NCBI RefSeq assembly: GCF_963678635.1
Contig: NC_087066.1
Span: 57,182,312-57,246,311, forward strand
Direction: 5' to 3'
From: Symsagittifera roscoffensis
Taxonomy: Eukaryota > Xenacoelomorpha > Acoela > Convolutidae
DNA length: 64,000 nt
In this document: positions 63,151-64,000 of the stretch, piece by piece
How positions within the stretch are numbered: the first letter of the stretch is position 1
Layout: every line of letters starts with the position of its first letter
The notes under the pieces: generated by a model
Databases searched by the model: none
Told to the model about the DNA's origin: nothing
Seen by the model: only the letters and a program-made list of their open reading frames with translations
Made by a program: the position numbers and the translations under genes

Positions 63151-63159
63151 CAAGGTTTT

Positions 63160-64000
63160 ATGAATAAGTTAATTGCAAGTTTTGGCCCCTGGAGTTTTTT
63201 TTTCGCAACCTGGAGGATCACATTAAGCAGCATTTTCCACAATTTTGTTGTTGTATAAAATGGAACTCATCAGGGGATAGGTTGCCCCAAATTTTAAGAT
63301 AGGGAATAAACTTCCGGGAGCGCTGGCTCTTTATTAAGATAGACAATTTTGTTTCCTAAAGTTTTAAGATAGGTTATAGGTTTCCCAATTAAGATACCAA
63401 GTTTGAGATGGTAAGTTTCAGAAAAGTTTTGTCTTCCGATTTTGCCATGTATTGACTTACTGCATGTTTTTTTCTATGTGTTTGCAATAGAAACTCAATT
63501 TATTAAGAAAGGGAAAAAATTGCCCAATGTAAAAAGATAGGATATTAGTTTTAGATTTTAAATGGCAAATTTCAGATGGTAAGTGTAAAAAAAGTTACAT
63601 TTTTCTGATGCCCGATTTTGCGGTGTGCTTAAGAGAGGGTAAAGATTTTCTCATGGATTAGGAATGGCAATAAAACTTCCATGTACAAAGAGCTGGTTAA
63701 GATGCTGTTTCGAAATGCAACATTTTAGAATCATGATAAGAAAATGCTAACAAAAGCTGAGTGTTTGGTGCAGAAATCTCAAATTGTGAAAAAACAAAAT
63801 TCAAAAAAATCAAATTTTTGGCAAAGGTATAAAAAAAACCAATTATAAGTAAATGTTAGCTTTGGAAGACAATTACATAAAATTTTTTATAAAAAAAAGT
63901 GGATTTTCTTTCACTTTCCGTCAAAATTTGAAAACACGATAGAGTAGGCGATGTGATATATAGTGAACTAAAAATCTAAATCAACGCTCATATTAGCTGA
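63160..64000. other. AT-rich end with degenerate tandem repeat
   Basis: Two copies of a unit of about 165 bp can be traced through GAGATGGTAAGT / CAGATGGTAAGT and CGATTTTGCCATG / CGATTTTGCGGTG (63,407 and 63,573). AAGATAGG recurs several times. No gene seen. Confidence 0.4.

Overview
The window is nuclear DNA from an invertebrate-type metazoan. It has one long minus-strand gene with 16 canonical GT-AG exons, AT-rich introns full of dispersed repeats, and a right half made almost entirely of Ty3/gypsy (Metaviridae-type) LTR retrotransposon sequence. Nothing looks bacterial or viral in a free-living sense. I cannot name the species; a repeat-rich marine invertebrate is a guess.

Left part, 1-28.7 kb: a single gene on the minus strand (28607 down to 6173). 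I reconstructed its exon chain by hand. All 16 exons join in compatible phase to 1,430 codons including the stop. The product has an N-terminal membrane anchor, a short basic segment and about 1,000 residues of coiled coil. That layout and length match the ribosome-binding protein 1 (p180) / kinectin family of ER-membrane coiled-coil proteins. Its introns hold a tRNA-derived SINE-like repeat, a second dispersed family, MITE-like inverted repeats, and a 1.7-kb tandem duplication ending about 8 bases from a splice acceptor.

28.7-30.6 kb: the gene's upstream region, with a probable 5'-UTR splice acceptor, a LINE-like 3' remnant, a hairpin flanked by direct repeats, and a possible isolated exon encoding a transmembrane segment.

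30,619-50,225: one unusually large (about 19.6 kb) LTR retrotransposon, sense strand minus. Reading 5' to 3' in its own sense: 5' LTR; a 2.7-kb leader with a 14-bp minisatellite and G-rich runs; gag with two CCHC knuckles; protease; RT-RNase H; integrase with GPF motif. A long accessory block follows: a macro-domain-like ORF (Poa1/TARG1 type), then a degenerate 5.5-kb reading frame holding a coiled coil, a GDSL/SGNH-like half domain and a 940-residue region I do not recognise. Several frameshifts and in-frame stops mark this copy as probably dead. The accessory block and its possible expression by splicing are the most interesting content.

47,754-60,853: a 6.5-kb segment is present twice in tandem and nearly identical. 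It contains the element's leader, its 5' LTR, a second variant LTR with the truncated 3' end of another family member, and 1.8 kb of unrecognised sequence. 60.8-63.2 kb holds heavily decayed retrotransposon coding remnants, including a gag fossil on the plus strand. The last 0.8 kb is AT-rich with a degenerate tandem repeat.
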